Shown: positions 1 through 5,428, counted from the first letter of the stretch. The stretch: 5,428 nt of DNA from Streptococcus sp. A12 (GCF_905372335.1 NZ_CAJPOU010000077.1:1-5428); one strand, 5' to 3'. The notes: generated by a model not told the origin, from the sequence alone. Program-made: numbers and translations.

Positions 1-13
1 AGTTCCATGACTT

Positions 14-39
14 AGTTTTGAGCCTAAGGTCTCAAAACT
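14..39 (+). other. Stem-loop upstream of terminator
   Basis: A perfect 9-bp inverted repeat, AGTTTTGAG (14-22) and CTCAAAACT (31-39), encloses an 8-base loop that can itself form a 2-bp CC/GG extension. No T-tract follows it, so it is not a terminator alone. It sits directly before the terminator hairpin at 44-73 and probably belongs to the 3' end of the same plus-strand transcript. A TAG at 13-15 in the first reading frame could be the stop codon of the gene to the left, but only four codons are visible, so this is a guess. Confidence 0.5.
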
Positions 40-43
40 CCCG

Positions 44-78
44 AGTGCCTGAAACCATTGTGTTTCAGGCACTTTTCT
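44..78 (+). terminator. Intrinsic terminator of a plus-strand unit to the left
   Basis: A perfect 12-bp stem (44-55 pairing with 62-73) closes a 6-base loop, CATTGT, and is followed on the plus strand by TTTTCT. On the minus strand the same hairpin is followed by a G-rich stretch with no T-run, so it does not look like the terminator of the minus-strand MFS gene. A second, weaker hairpin (71-77 with 85-91, one G-T pair) shares bases 71-73 with it and runs into six Ts at 91-96, so it could act as a back-up stop. The gene it ends lies outside the window. Confidence 0.7.
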
Positions 79-167
79 CACAGCGGAAAGTTTTTTATCT
101 TCTTAAATGGCAAAATAAGTTATCTTTTGAAAAGTATCTAGCTGTTTTATGTAAAATAATAGTTTGT

Positions 168-1322
168 TTAATCCTGCTGATCTTTTAAAAGATAGAGAAG
201 AGAGAAGGCTAGGAGTGCCATAGCAATACCTAATACGGTAAAAATGAAAGCGTTGCTGTCGGAGATGATACCAATGGTATTGAGGGCGAAAGGTGTAATG
301 GCCGCTCCAAAGCTACAACCCAAGACGGCTACAGAGGTCACCTGGTTTAACCGTTTAGCAGGAATCTTGGCTGACAAGATTTGGAAAACCATGGTGAGAG
401 CAGTGCTATACGTATAGCCGGAGAAGAGGGCGGATAGAGCAAGAAGAGGGATACTTGGAGAAAGGGCTACAGCCATCATGGAGAATCCGTAAGCAATCCC
501 GGCATAAGTGATCAATTTGCTCTTGAACAAATGTACAAGACCAGAGAAGGTGAGACCAGCTAGAATTCCGATTAGTTGCATAGCACTTAGAATGAAGCTA
601 GCTGAATTATGTTGATCCTTGAACGTGTAGGCGACAATACTTGGAATGCGTAGAGTTACTCCGACGTTGCATAGGACAATCATTGCGGCTACAATGGCCA
701 AAATAATAGTTAACTTCCATTCTTCTTTTTGGAGTGGTTCTTTATAATTGGCTTGTGTATGCTGACTTTCTTCTTGCTGGTGGTAAGGGACAAAGGTCAT
801 GAAGAGAAAGAGAACGATTAAGCCTGCCCCGTAAGCTAGGAAGCTAGAAGTCCAGCCGAATTGGAGGAGGAAGCCGACCAATAAAGTGACGAGGGCTGTT
901 CCTACGACCTCGGCAGAACCACGAAATCCAAGAGTTTGGACTCGTTCACGTCCATGATAGCGTTCGCTGATAATGGAAATAGCCTTAGCATTGATCAAAC
1001 CGACACCCATTCCAAAGATGAAACGAGAGATGAAGAGGATAGGATAAGCTTGGTTAATGAAAGGGACCATTCCGAAGATTGAGAGGATTAACAGACCAGT
1101 GATAATCATCTTTCTCTCATCCAAGAAGCGTTCGATAAAGGTGTTGAGGAAGAGGGTAAGCATAATCCCAGCGGATGGAAGGGATACCAAGAGTTCGATT
1201 TGACTTTTAGGGAGATCCTTATAGCATTCAAACATATGGGGAAGTGCACTAGAAATCGAAAAAGACGTCGTTAATACAAGAGATAAAGAAAGGATACTAA
1301 CCTTTTCTAATAATTTTTTCAT
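168..1322 (-). CDS. MFS family membrane transporter, substrate unknown
   Basis: This is a 384-residue polytopic membrane protein of the major facilitator superfamily, probably a secondary efflux or uptake transporter in the cytoplasmic membrane. Twelve hydrophobic segments can be traced in two sets of six, split by a hydrophilic central loop at about residues 180-203 (rich in Gln, Glu and His). The loop between helices 2 and 3 carries a degenerate form of MFS motif A (ERFLDERK, about 64-71), keeping the Asp and the Arg-Lys. Helix 4 starts with SRFIFGMGVG (99-108), resembling motif B. Helix 5 has a Gly-rich stretch near 135-150 that resembles the antiporter motif C but lacks its proline. I chose the ATG at 1322 over the in-frame ATG at 1328, because GAAGG at 1329-1333 lies 6 bases before the former and touches the latter. 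The gene has its own promoter candidate and is separated from glnQ by a terminator. Membership in the family is safe; substrate and direction of transport cannot be told. Confidence 0.9.
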   Translation of the reverse strand: MKKLLEKVSILSLSLVLTTSFSISSALPHMFECYKDLPKSQIELLVSLPSAGIMLTLFLNTFIERFLDERKMIITGLLILSIFGMVPFINQAYPILFISRFIFGMGVGLINAKAISIISERYHGRERVQTLGFRGSAEVVGTALVTLLVGFLLQFGWTSSFLAYGAGLIVLFLFMTFVPYHQQEESQHTQANYKEPLQKEEWKLTIILAIVAAMIVLCNVGVTLRIPSIVAYTFKDQHNSASFILSAMQLIGILAGLTFSGLVHLFKSKLITYAGIAYGFSMMAVALSPSIPLLALSALFSGYTYSTALTMVFQILSAKIPAKRLNQVTSVAVLGCSFGAAITPFALNTIGIISDSNAFIFTVLGIAMALLAFSLLYLLKDQQD

Positions 1323-1328
1323 AATCAT

Positions 1329-1333
1329 CCTTC
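1329..1333 (-). promoter_or_regulatory. Ribosome binding site deciding the MFS start
   Basis: The minus strand reads GAAGG, then ATGATT, then ATG. Spacing is 6 bases to the ATG at 1322 and zero to the ATG at 1328, so translation should begin at 1322 and the longer reading adds two spurious residues. Confidence 0.7.
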
Positions 1334-1361
1334 AGTCACATATTTGGTCAAAAGACACTCT

Positions 1362-1374
1362 ACTATGGTATAGT
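1362..1374. repeat. 13-bp dyad over the MFS -10 region
   Basis: ACTAT-GGT-ATAGT is a perfect 5+5 inverted repeat covering the putative -10 element. Size and position suit a repressor operator of the TetR, MarR or GntR kind, but I do not recognise it as the site of a named regulator and no regulator gene is adjacent. Confidence 0.4.
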
Positions 1375-1393
1375 TTTTTGCTTCATTTAGCAA
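1365..1393 (-). promoter_or_regulatory. Candidate promoter of the MFS gene
   Basis: On the minus strand, TTGCTA (1388-1393) and TACCAT (1365-1370) are separated by 17 bases, each matching four of six consensus positions. A transcript would start near 1358 and have a leader of about 35 bases. The match is moderate, and both elements lie inside inverted repeats (1362-1374 and 1382-1407), which suggests a regulated promoter. A start further upstream cannot be excluded. Confidence 0.45.
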
Positions 1394-1407
1394 GTTATTT
1401 AAATGAA
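1382..1407. repeat. 26-bp dyad over the MFS -35 region
   Basis: TTCATTTA and TAAATGAA form a perfect 8+8 inverted repeat with a 10-base spacer. The left arm overlaps the putative -35 hexamer at 1388-1393. It lies upstream of the expected transcript start, so it is more likely to be a protein-binding site than an RNA hairpin. In AT-rich DNA a repeat of this size can also arise by chance. Confidence 0.35.
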
Positions 1408-1430
1408 ATTTTTCAATATTTTTCATAATT

Positions 1431-1468
1431 GGAAAAAGAAAAAAACTGGAGGTTTAACTCCAGTTTTT
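1431..1468 (-). terminator. Intrinsic terminator of the glnPQ operon
   Basis: A perfect 11-bp stem, AAAAACTGGAG (1441-1451) with CTCCAGTTTTT (1458-1468), closes a 6-base loop. On the minus strand the run continues as seven Ts, a C and five more Ts, which is an excellent terminator tail. The stem begins 7 bases after the glnQ stop codon. The plus-strand side also ends in five Ts, so it could work in both directions, though no plus-strand gene leads into it. It separates glnPQ from the MFS gene. Confidence 0.9.
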
Positions 1469-1475
1469 ATTTCTA

Positions 1476-2216
1476 TTAAACGTTTAAGACTTTATCCAAG
1501 AATTCTTTCAAACGTGGGTGTTGTGGGTTGTCGAAGATTTGGTCTGGTTTGCCATCTTCGAGGAATTCCCCATCAGCGGTAAAGATGACACGATTGGCCA
1601 CTTGGCGCGCAAATCCCATCTCGTGGGTAACGATAATCATGGTCATGCCTTGTTTAGCCAAGTCTTTCATAACGTTCAGTACATCTCCGACCATCTCAGG
1701 GTCAAGGGCAGAAGTCGGTTCGTCAAAGAGCATGACGTCTGGCTTCATTGCCAAACCACGCGCAATGGCCACCCGTTGTTTCTGACCACCTGACAAGCTA
1801 TCAGGAGAGACATCAGCTTTGTCAGCCAGTCCAACCTTTTCCAAGAGTTCCATCGCTAATTCCTTAGCTTCTTCACGACTCATGCGTTTGTGCTCCAAAG
1901 GAGCAAACATGATGTTTTCGATAACACTCATATGAGGAAAGAGGTTGAAGTGCTGGAAGACCATCCCGACATTTTCACGGACGATATCAATGTTTGTTTT
2001 AGGGTCAGTAAGGTCATAGCCGTTCACGGTAATCTGTCCCTTGGTTACTTCTTCAAGAAGGTTAAGACTGCGTAGGAAGGTGGATTTACCAGAACCAGAT
2101 GGTCCGATGATACAAACCACATCTCCTTCGTAGAATTTTGTTGAGATGCCTTTTAGGACCTCATTTTCACCGTAATATTTGTGGAGGTCATGGACATCAA
2201 TTTTTAATTTAGCCAT
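1476..2216 (-). CDS. glnQ: Glutamine/polar amino acid ABC importer ATPase
   Basis: This 246-residue cytoplasmic ATPase powers the GlnP permease and is full length for the GlnQ/HisP (PAAT) family. All nucleotide-binding motifs are intact: Walker A GPSGSGKST at 38-46, Q-loop Gln88, signature LSGGQ at 141-145, Walker B VMLFDE at 161-166 with catalytic Glu166, D-loop SALD at 169-172, and switch His198. The ATG overlaps the glnP stop codon by one base (TAATG). A GAGGG site at 2224-2228, inside the end of glnP, lies 7 bases before it. The two genes are therefore almost certainly co-transcribed and translationally coupled. The ATPase does not itself define the substrate; glutamine/glutamate is inferred from the fused receptor-permease next door. 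A strong terminator follows directly, so glnQ is the last gene of the operon. Confidence 0.95.
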   Translation of the reverse strand: MAKLKIDVHDLHKYYGENEVLKGISTKFYEGDVVCIIGPSGSGKSTFLRSLNLLEEVTKGQITVNGYDLTDPKTNIDIVRENVGMVFQHFNLFPHMSVIENIMFAPLEHKRMSREEAKELAMELLEKVGLADKADVSPDSLSGGQKQRVAIARGLAMKPDVMLFDEPTSALDPEMVGDVLNVMKDLAKQGMTMIIVTHEMGFARQVANRVIFTADGEFLEDGKPDQIFDNPQHPRLKEFLDKVLNV

Positions 2217-4420
2217 TAGTTAGCCCTCTTTTCTAATTGTTTTGCAAAGCGTGTCAATAAGGTAATGATGACGAGGTAAAAGACCGCAAGGATCGCATAC
2301 ATCTTGAAACTTTGGTAGTTTCGAGCGATGATAATCTTACCAGTCTGGAAGAGCTCGACCAATCCGATCGCAGACACGATGGTCGTATCTTTCAGTGCAA
2401 TAACGAATTGGTTGACAAAGTTTGGAAGCATCAGTTTAGTTGCTTGAGGCAAGATAATCTTGCGCATGGTCTTGCTGTATGAAATCCCGAGGCTTCGACT
2501 AGCTTCCATCTGTCCGGCTGGTACGGCTTGAATCCCACCACGAACAATCTCAGCAATATAAGCAGCAGCATTGAGTGAGAGAGCAATGGTACCTGCAAGG
2601 AAGTCATTGATTGGGGATTGGTGACCAGTCATGGACTCGATCAAATTAGGAATTCCCCAGAAGATAAAGGCAGCAAGAATCATCAGTGGGATACCACGGA
2701 TGACATCGACGAAGATCTCAGCAGTCCAACGAAGCCATTTATAAGGACTCACACTGAACATTCCAAAGATGATCCCGATCACCATAGCGATCGCAAATGA
2801 TAGAAGTGCTAGTGCAATAGTGACCCCAAGTCCACTTAACAATTGTTTGTAGTTGTTTTGGAGCAAGCCCCAGATAGTTGTTTCATCCACTGAGGTAGAT
2901 TCTGTGCTTTCTTCGCTATCGCTTGAAAGGTACTTATCCAAGATTTTTTGGTATTCGCCACTTTCTTTTAAGTTGGCCAAACCGTTGTTAAACATTTCAA
3001 TCAATTCAGGATTAGAATCTTTTTGAACAGCAAAGGCAATTTGACCACTTGGAGTACCTTCGATAGGTGTTTTGAATTTACGTCCTTGTTTAATGGCGTA
3101 TTTGATAACAGGTTCGTCATCCATGATGGCAGCTACAGAACCTGAGTTCAAACTGTCATACATAGAAGCCCCATCTGAGAAGGTTTTGATTTTATAGCCA
3201 TACTTACTTTTGTTTTCCTCGAGGAAAGTTTGAGAAGCAGTACCATTTTTGACACCGACTGTTTTTCCTTTTAGGTCTTCGTAGGAAGAAATGTTACTAG
3301 TCTCTTGAACAGCAAGAATTGAATTTGTTGTATAGTATGGATCAGAAAAGTCAAAGGTTGCCTTACGTGCATCTGTCACAGTCATGCCGGCAATCATTCC
3401 GTCCGCATTTCCGTTCTGAACATCACTGACTGCGGCATCAAAACCGGGATTGCTAATTTCTAGAGTAAAGCCTTGGTCTTTGGCAATGGCCTTAATTAAT
3501 TCCATATCAATCCCAGTGTATTTACTTTGATCATTTTGGAATACGAAGGGAGCAAAAGAGGAATCACTAGAAATTTTGTATTTTTTCTTCTTAGGAGTTG
3601 CTTTTTGGCCTGCTTTTGTGCTCGTTTCAGGAACAGCAGAAGTGCTGGCGGTAGTCGTTGTTGAAGATGATGATTGGCTGCTTCCAGTCCATTTTTCAAT
3701 AATTTGGTCTAAAGTACCATCTTTCTTCATTTGAGCAAGGGCAGTATTGAATTGTTTAATAAGGTTTTCATGGGACCCATCTTTTTTGACCCCAAAAGCA
3801 AAGCTTCCAACAGCTTCTCCTTCCATATTAATAGAAAGATCTTGGCCTTGCTTAATGGCATATTCGATAACAGGTTGGTCGTCCATAATGGCATCCACTG
3901 CACCGGTTGATAAACTATTGTTCATCAAATCACTGGTATCGAATGTCTTGATTGTATAACCGTACTGATCTTTGTTCTTCTGAAGGAAGCGTTGAGCAGC
4001 TGTTCCGTTTTTGACTCCGACCGTTTTTCCTTTGAGCTGGTCATAGGAAGTGATTTTGTTAGCTTTCTTGGTCGCAATCACGACTTTTGTATCATAGTAG
4101 GTATCAGACATCGCAAAAACTTGCTCACGTTCCTTGGTTTTGGTCATCCCTGCCATAATGGCATCGGCTTGACCAGCTTGAACTGCATTGACCGCTACAT
4201 CAAAGCCTGGGAATGACTTTTCTAAGGTCCAACCGTTGATTTGAGCGACCTTATCCAAGATTTCTACATCAATACCTTTATAAACTTGGTCTGAGTCTTT
4301 GAATTCGAAGGGTGCATAAGCCGTATCGAAAACGACTTTTACAGTTTCAGCCTGTGCTTGACTCGCAAAGGCGAATAGTGGAAATAAGAAAAGCAAACAT
4401 GCTACTAGTTTTTTCTTCAT
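2216..4420 (-). CDS. glnP: GlnP fusion: two substrate-binding domains plus permease
   Basis: This 734-residue protein combines receptor and channel of a glutamine/polar amino acid ABC importer. In order: an N-terminal signal segment (Lys-rich start, hydrophobic 5-19, likely AQA cleavage near 24), binding domain 1 (about 27-245), a Ser/Thr then Lys linker (246-280), binding domain 2 (about 281-498), an acidic Ser-rich linker (499-514), and a HisM/GlnP-type membrane domain (about 515-734). Both binding domains keep the hallmark features: APF-F near the start, GMT-T--R (Arg98 and Arg352, expected to hold the substrate carboxylate), VGVKNGTA, and MDD-PV (Asp180/181 and Asp434/435). The permease has the EAA loop with Glu639, Gly645 and ILP ending at Pro658, the site that docks GlnQ. 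This architecture is that of Lactococcus lactis GlnP. AAAGGAG lies 6 bases before the ATG. glnP is the first gene of the operon and follows a promoter with a GlnR box upstream. Substrate range (glutamine, glutamate, asparagine) is inferred from the family. Confidence 0.94.
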   Translation of the reverse strand: MKKKLVACLLFLFPLFAFASQAQAETVKVVFDTAYAPFEFKDSDQVYKGIDVEILDKVAQINGWTLEKSFPGFDVAVNAVQAGQADAIMAGMTKTKEREQVFAMSDTYYDTKVVIATKKANKITSYDQLKGKTVGVKNGTAAQRFLQKNKDQYGYTIKTFDTSDLMNNSLSTGAVDAIMDDQPVIEYAIKQGQDLSINMEGEAVGSFAFGVKKDGSHENLIKQFNTALAQMKKDGTLDQIIEKWTGSSQSSSSTTTTASTSAVPETSTKAGQKATPKKKKYKISSDSSFAPFVFQNDQSKYTGIDMELIKAIAKDQGFTLEISNPGFDAAVSDVQNGNADGMIAGMTVTDARKATFDFSDPYYTTNSILAVQETSNISSYEDLKGKTVGVKNGTASQTFLEENKSKYGYKIKTFSDGASMYDSLNSGSVAAIMDDEPVIKYAIKQGRKFKTPIEGTPSGQIAFAVQKDSNPELIEMFNNGLANLKESGEYQKILDKYLSSDSEESTESTSVDETTIWGLLQNNYKQLLSGLGVTIALALLSFAIAMVIGIIFGMFSVSPYKWLRWTAEIFVDVIRGIPLMILAAFIFWGIPNLIESMTGHQSPINDFLAGTIALSLNAAAYIAEIVRGGIQAVPAGQMEASRSLGISYSKTMRKIILPQATKLMLPNFVNQFVIALKDTTIVSAIGLVELFQTGKIIIARNYQSFKMYAILAVFYLVIITLLTRFAKQLEKRAN

Positions 4421-4490
4421 TTCGTTCTCCTTTATATCTAATCCACTGGTCTAAAGAAGATCAATGGAAGGGATACCCTAAGAGGGCTTT

Positions 4491-4529
4491 AAAAAAACAA
4501 AGAATTCATACTGAAAACAAGTATGAATT
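4491..4529 (-). terminator. Terminator-like hairpin in the glnP leader
   Basis: AATTCATACT (4503-4512) and AGTATGAATT (4520-4529) form a perfect 10-bp stem with a 7-base loop. On the minus strand it is followed by C, TTT, G and seven Ts (4491-4501). It therefore has the form of an intrinsic terminator pointing toward glnP, placed between the promoter and the start codon. The stem has only two G-C pairs, so it may be a leaky or conditional stop. The plus-strand side lacks a T-run directly after the stem. Confidence 0.5.
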
Positions 4530-4555
4530 TCAATCATTTATTTTTTATAAGGTTT

Positions 4556-4584
4556 ATCATACCACAAATGAATATTTAAATCAA
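4556..4584 (-). promoter_or_regulatory. Promoter of glnPQ
   Basis: On the minus strand, TTGATT (4579-4584) and TATGAT (4556-4561) are spaced by 17 bases, and the -10 is preceded by TGG, giving a TGn extended -10. The expected transcript start is near 4549, which leaves a leader of about 130 bases before the glnP ATG. The -10 matches five of six consensus bases. This is the best promoter in the intergenic region for the minus strand. Confidence 0.8.
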
Positions 4585-4600
4585 GAATTTTAACTAATTA

Positions 4601-4619
4601 ATGTTAGGTTTTCTAACAT
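4601..4619. promoter_or_regulatory. GlnR operator between divergent promoters
   Basis: ATGTTAGGTTTTCTAACAT matches the known GlnR/TnrA box TGTNA-N7-TNACA at every fixed position, including the flanking A and T, and is a 7+7 dyad. GlnR is the MerR-family nitrogen repressor of streptococci and lactococci and acts with glutamine synthetase when nitrogen is plentiful. The centre (4610) lies about 61 bases upstream of the expected glnP transcript start and about 54 upstream of the expected CPBP start. The match is seen directly; binding is inferred from the known control of glnPQ by GlnR. Confidence 0.8.
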
Positions 4620-4628
4620 CATTAAATA

Positions 4629-4657
4629 TTGCAGTCTCTGATTTTCTTTGCTACAAT
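4629..4657 (+). promoter_or_regulatory. Promoter of the CPBP protease gene
   Basis: TTGCAG (4629-4634) and TACAAT (4652-4657) are separated by 17 bases. TGC directly before the -10 makes it a TGn extended -10, as in the divergent glnP promoter. Expected transcript start is near 4664, giving a short leader of about 20 bases that contains the AGGAGG site. Confidence 0.75.
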
Positions 4658-4685
4658 GAAACTATAAGATAAAAGGAGGAAGATA

Positions 4686-5428
4686 ATGAAGAAAGGTAAC
4701 ATAATTCAAGATATAAAAACTAACACCTCATGGCCAGTACTTGTTTCTACACTATTCTATGTGTTTTTAACCTTCCTATTTGTTGAAGGTGGGCTTTGGT
4801 TTGGGAGTGAGTTTGTAGAACCATTTTCTCTAGTCATAGAGTTTTTAACAGAGCTCTTTTCACCAGGCAATGGAGGAGCAAGTGTCCAAGAATTTTTCTA
4901 CCATTATTTTCTTTATTATGAGCTCTTCAGTTTTGTATTCATCCTCTTACTCTTTATTTTTTGGGTGAAGTTCATTGAGAAGAACCCCTTATCGACTTTA
5001 GGTTTTATAAAAAAGAACTGGCTCAAGTATCTAGGTTGGGGAATCTTGCTTTCACTGCTTCAAATGGGTGTGATTGCCCTTGTCTACCAGGTGGGGGGAA
5101 TCGGTTCTTTTGAGCTTAATGAATTAAGTTTAGAACCCATCCTATTTATTCTAGGCTTGTTCCCATTTTGGCTCCTTCAAGGAGGGACGGAAGAAGTAGC
5201 GACGCGGGGTTGGCTCCTAACTCGGATTGCAGCAAGAGCTAATCTACCCTTAGCAATCGCGATTTCTAGTAGTCTCTTTGGCTTTCTTCATCTGGGAAAT
5301 TCAGGAGTGACCTTCTTATCCGTTCTGAATATCATACTTGATGGGGTGCTAGCTGGTCTGCTCTTTATCTATACCGATAGTATCTGGCTAGTGGTCGCTC
5401 AACACGGTACTTGGAACTATGTACAAGG
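4686..5428 (+). CDS. CPBP family intramembrane metalloprotease (partial)
   Basis: The window shows 247 full codons of a membrane protein of the CPBP (CAAX protease and bacteriocin-processing, Abi) family; the 3' end is cut off. The start is clear: AGGAGG at 4674-4679, 6 bases before the ATG. The family motifs occur in order in the second half: EEVATR (Glu169, Glu170, Arg174) at the end of a hydrophobic segment, FGFLH (Phe198, His202), and HGTWN (His240, Asn244) near the cut. These residues form the putative active site of this glutamic/metal-dependent intramembrane protease group. Hydrophobic segments lie near 17-38, 78-95, 113-135, 151-165, 188-203 and 210-238. Streptococcal members include proteins linked to bacteriocin processing or self-immunity, but no bacteriocin gene is visible here, so its substrate is unknown. 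It is transcribed away from glnPQ across a region with a GlnR box. Confidence 0.88.
   Translation, partial: MKKGNIIQDIKTNTSWPVLVSTLFYVFLTFLFVEGGLWFGSEFVEPFSLVIEFLTELFSPGNGGASVQEFFYHYFLYYELFSFVFILLLFIFWVKFIEKNPLSTLGFIKKNWLKYLGWGILLSLLQMGVIALVYQVGGIGSFELNELSLEPILFILGLFPFWLLQGGTEEVATRGWLLTRIAARANLPLAIAISSSLFGFLHLGNSGVTFLSVLNIILDGVLAGLLFIYTDSIWLVVAQHGTWNYVQ

Noticed and set aside
1..100. CRISPR repeat or tracrRNA suggested by the GTTTTGAG-like hairpin
   Set aside because: There are no spaced repeats, and the sequence does not match the streptococcal type II repeat or the tracrRNA core.
3..188. Open third reading frame at the left end, plus strand
   Set aside because: It runs through two perfect hairpins and into the 3' end of the MFS gene on the other strand, and the product shows no recognisable domain.
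180..193. Perfect 14-bp palindrome ATCTTTTAAAAGAT as MFS terminator
   Set aside because: It lies within the last codons of the MFS gene and has no loop or T-run; it is explained by AT-rich codons. I see no good intrinsic terminator for the MFS gene.
1518..1793. Plus-strand open frames inside glnQ
   Set aside because: They are antisense to the conserved Walker B and signature region of glnQ, whose motif integrity explains the openness of the opposite frames.
3496..3699. Second minus-strand frame inside glnP
   Set aside because: It overlaps the linker and second binding domain of an intact gene in another frame, and its Leu- and Lys-rich product arises from frame-shifted reading of that region.
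4397..4408. LVAC lipobox near the GlnP N-terminus
   Set aside because: The Cys is at residue 8, before the hydrophobic core, so lipoprotein processing would leave no signal sequence. The receptor is already tethered by fusion to the permease.
4421..4555. T-box or known riboswitch in the glnP leader
   Set aside because: I found no T-box sequence, specifier stem or recognisable aptamer core; only simple hairpins are present.
4312..4593. 93-codon plus-strand open frame across the start of glnP and its leader
   Set aside because: It overlaps the signal peptide region of glnP antisense, has no ribosome binding site or recognisable protein feature, and crosses the glnP promoter and hairpin.

Overview
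The window looks like chromosomal DNA of a Streptococcus, probably of the viridans/mitis-sanguinis type. The clues are low G+C content, strong AGGAGG-type ribosome binding sites, TGn-extended -10 promoters, a GlnR-type operator, and a tandem-receptor GlnP fusion typical of lactic streptococci and lactococci. The species cannot be fixed from sequence alone. I see no mobile element, CRISPR array, tRNA or rRNA.

Layout: (1) Bases 1-167 hold no convincing gene. They carry a cluster of stem-loops that reads as the end of a plus-strand transcription unit lying to the left. (2) 168-1322, minus strand: a 12-helix major facilitator transporter of unknown substrate. Its own promoter and two dyads lie at 1362-1407. 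(3) 1441-1468: an intrinsic terminator just behind glnQ. (4) 1476-4420, minus strand: a two-gene glutamine/amino-acid ABC importer operon. glnP (two fused binding domains plus permease) comes first and is joined by a TAATG overlap to glnQ (ATPase). (5) 4421-4685: a 265-bp divergent regulatory region. It has a strong promoter for glnPQ, a strong promoter for the plus-strand gene, a perfect-consensus GlnR box between them, and a terminator-like hairpin in the glnP leader. (6) 4686-5428, plus strand: a CPBP (CAAX/Abi-type) membrane protease homologue, cut by the window end.

How it fits together: GlnP captures glutamine or related amino acids outside the cell and forms the channel, and GlnQ powers uptake. 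The nitrogen regulator GlnR (not encoded here) probably controls the operon from the box at 4601-4619. Because that box lies between two divergent promoters, the CPBP gene may also respond to nitrogen status. Downstream of glnQ there is a terminator and an unrelated MFS gene, not the zwf gene that I recall following glnPQ in S. pneumoniae.

The window is mostly ordinary core genome. The points that most merit a second look are the shared GlnR site, the possible attenuator in the glnP leader, and the chemically contrasting linkers of the tandem-receptor GlnP. I did not find evidence of a wholly new system.
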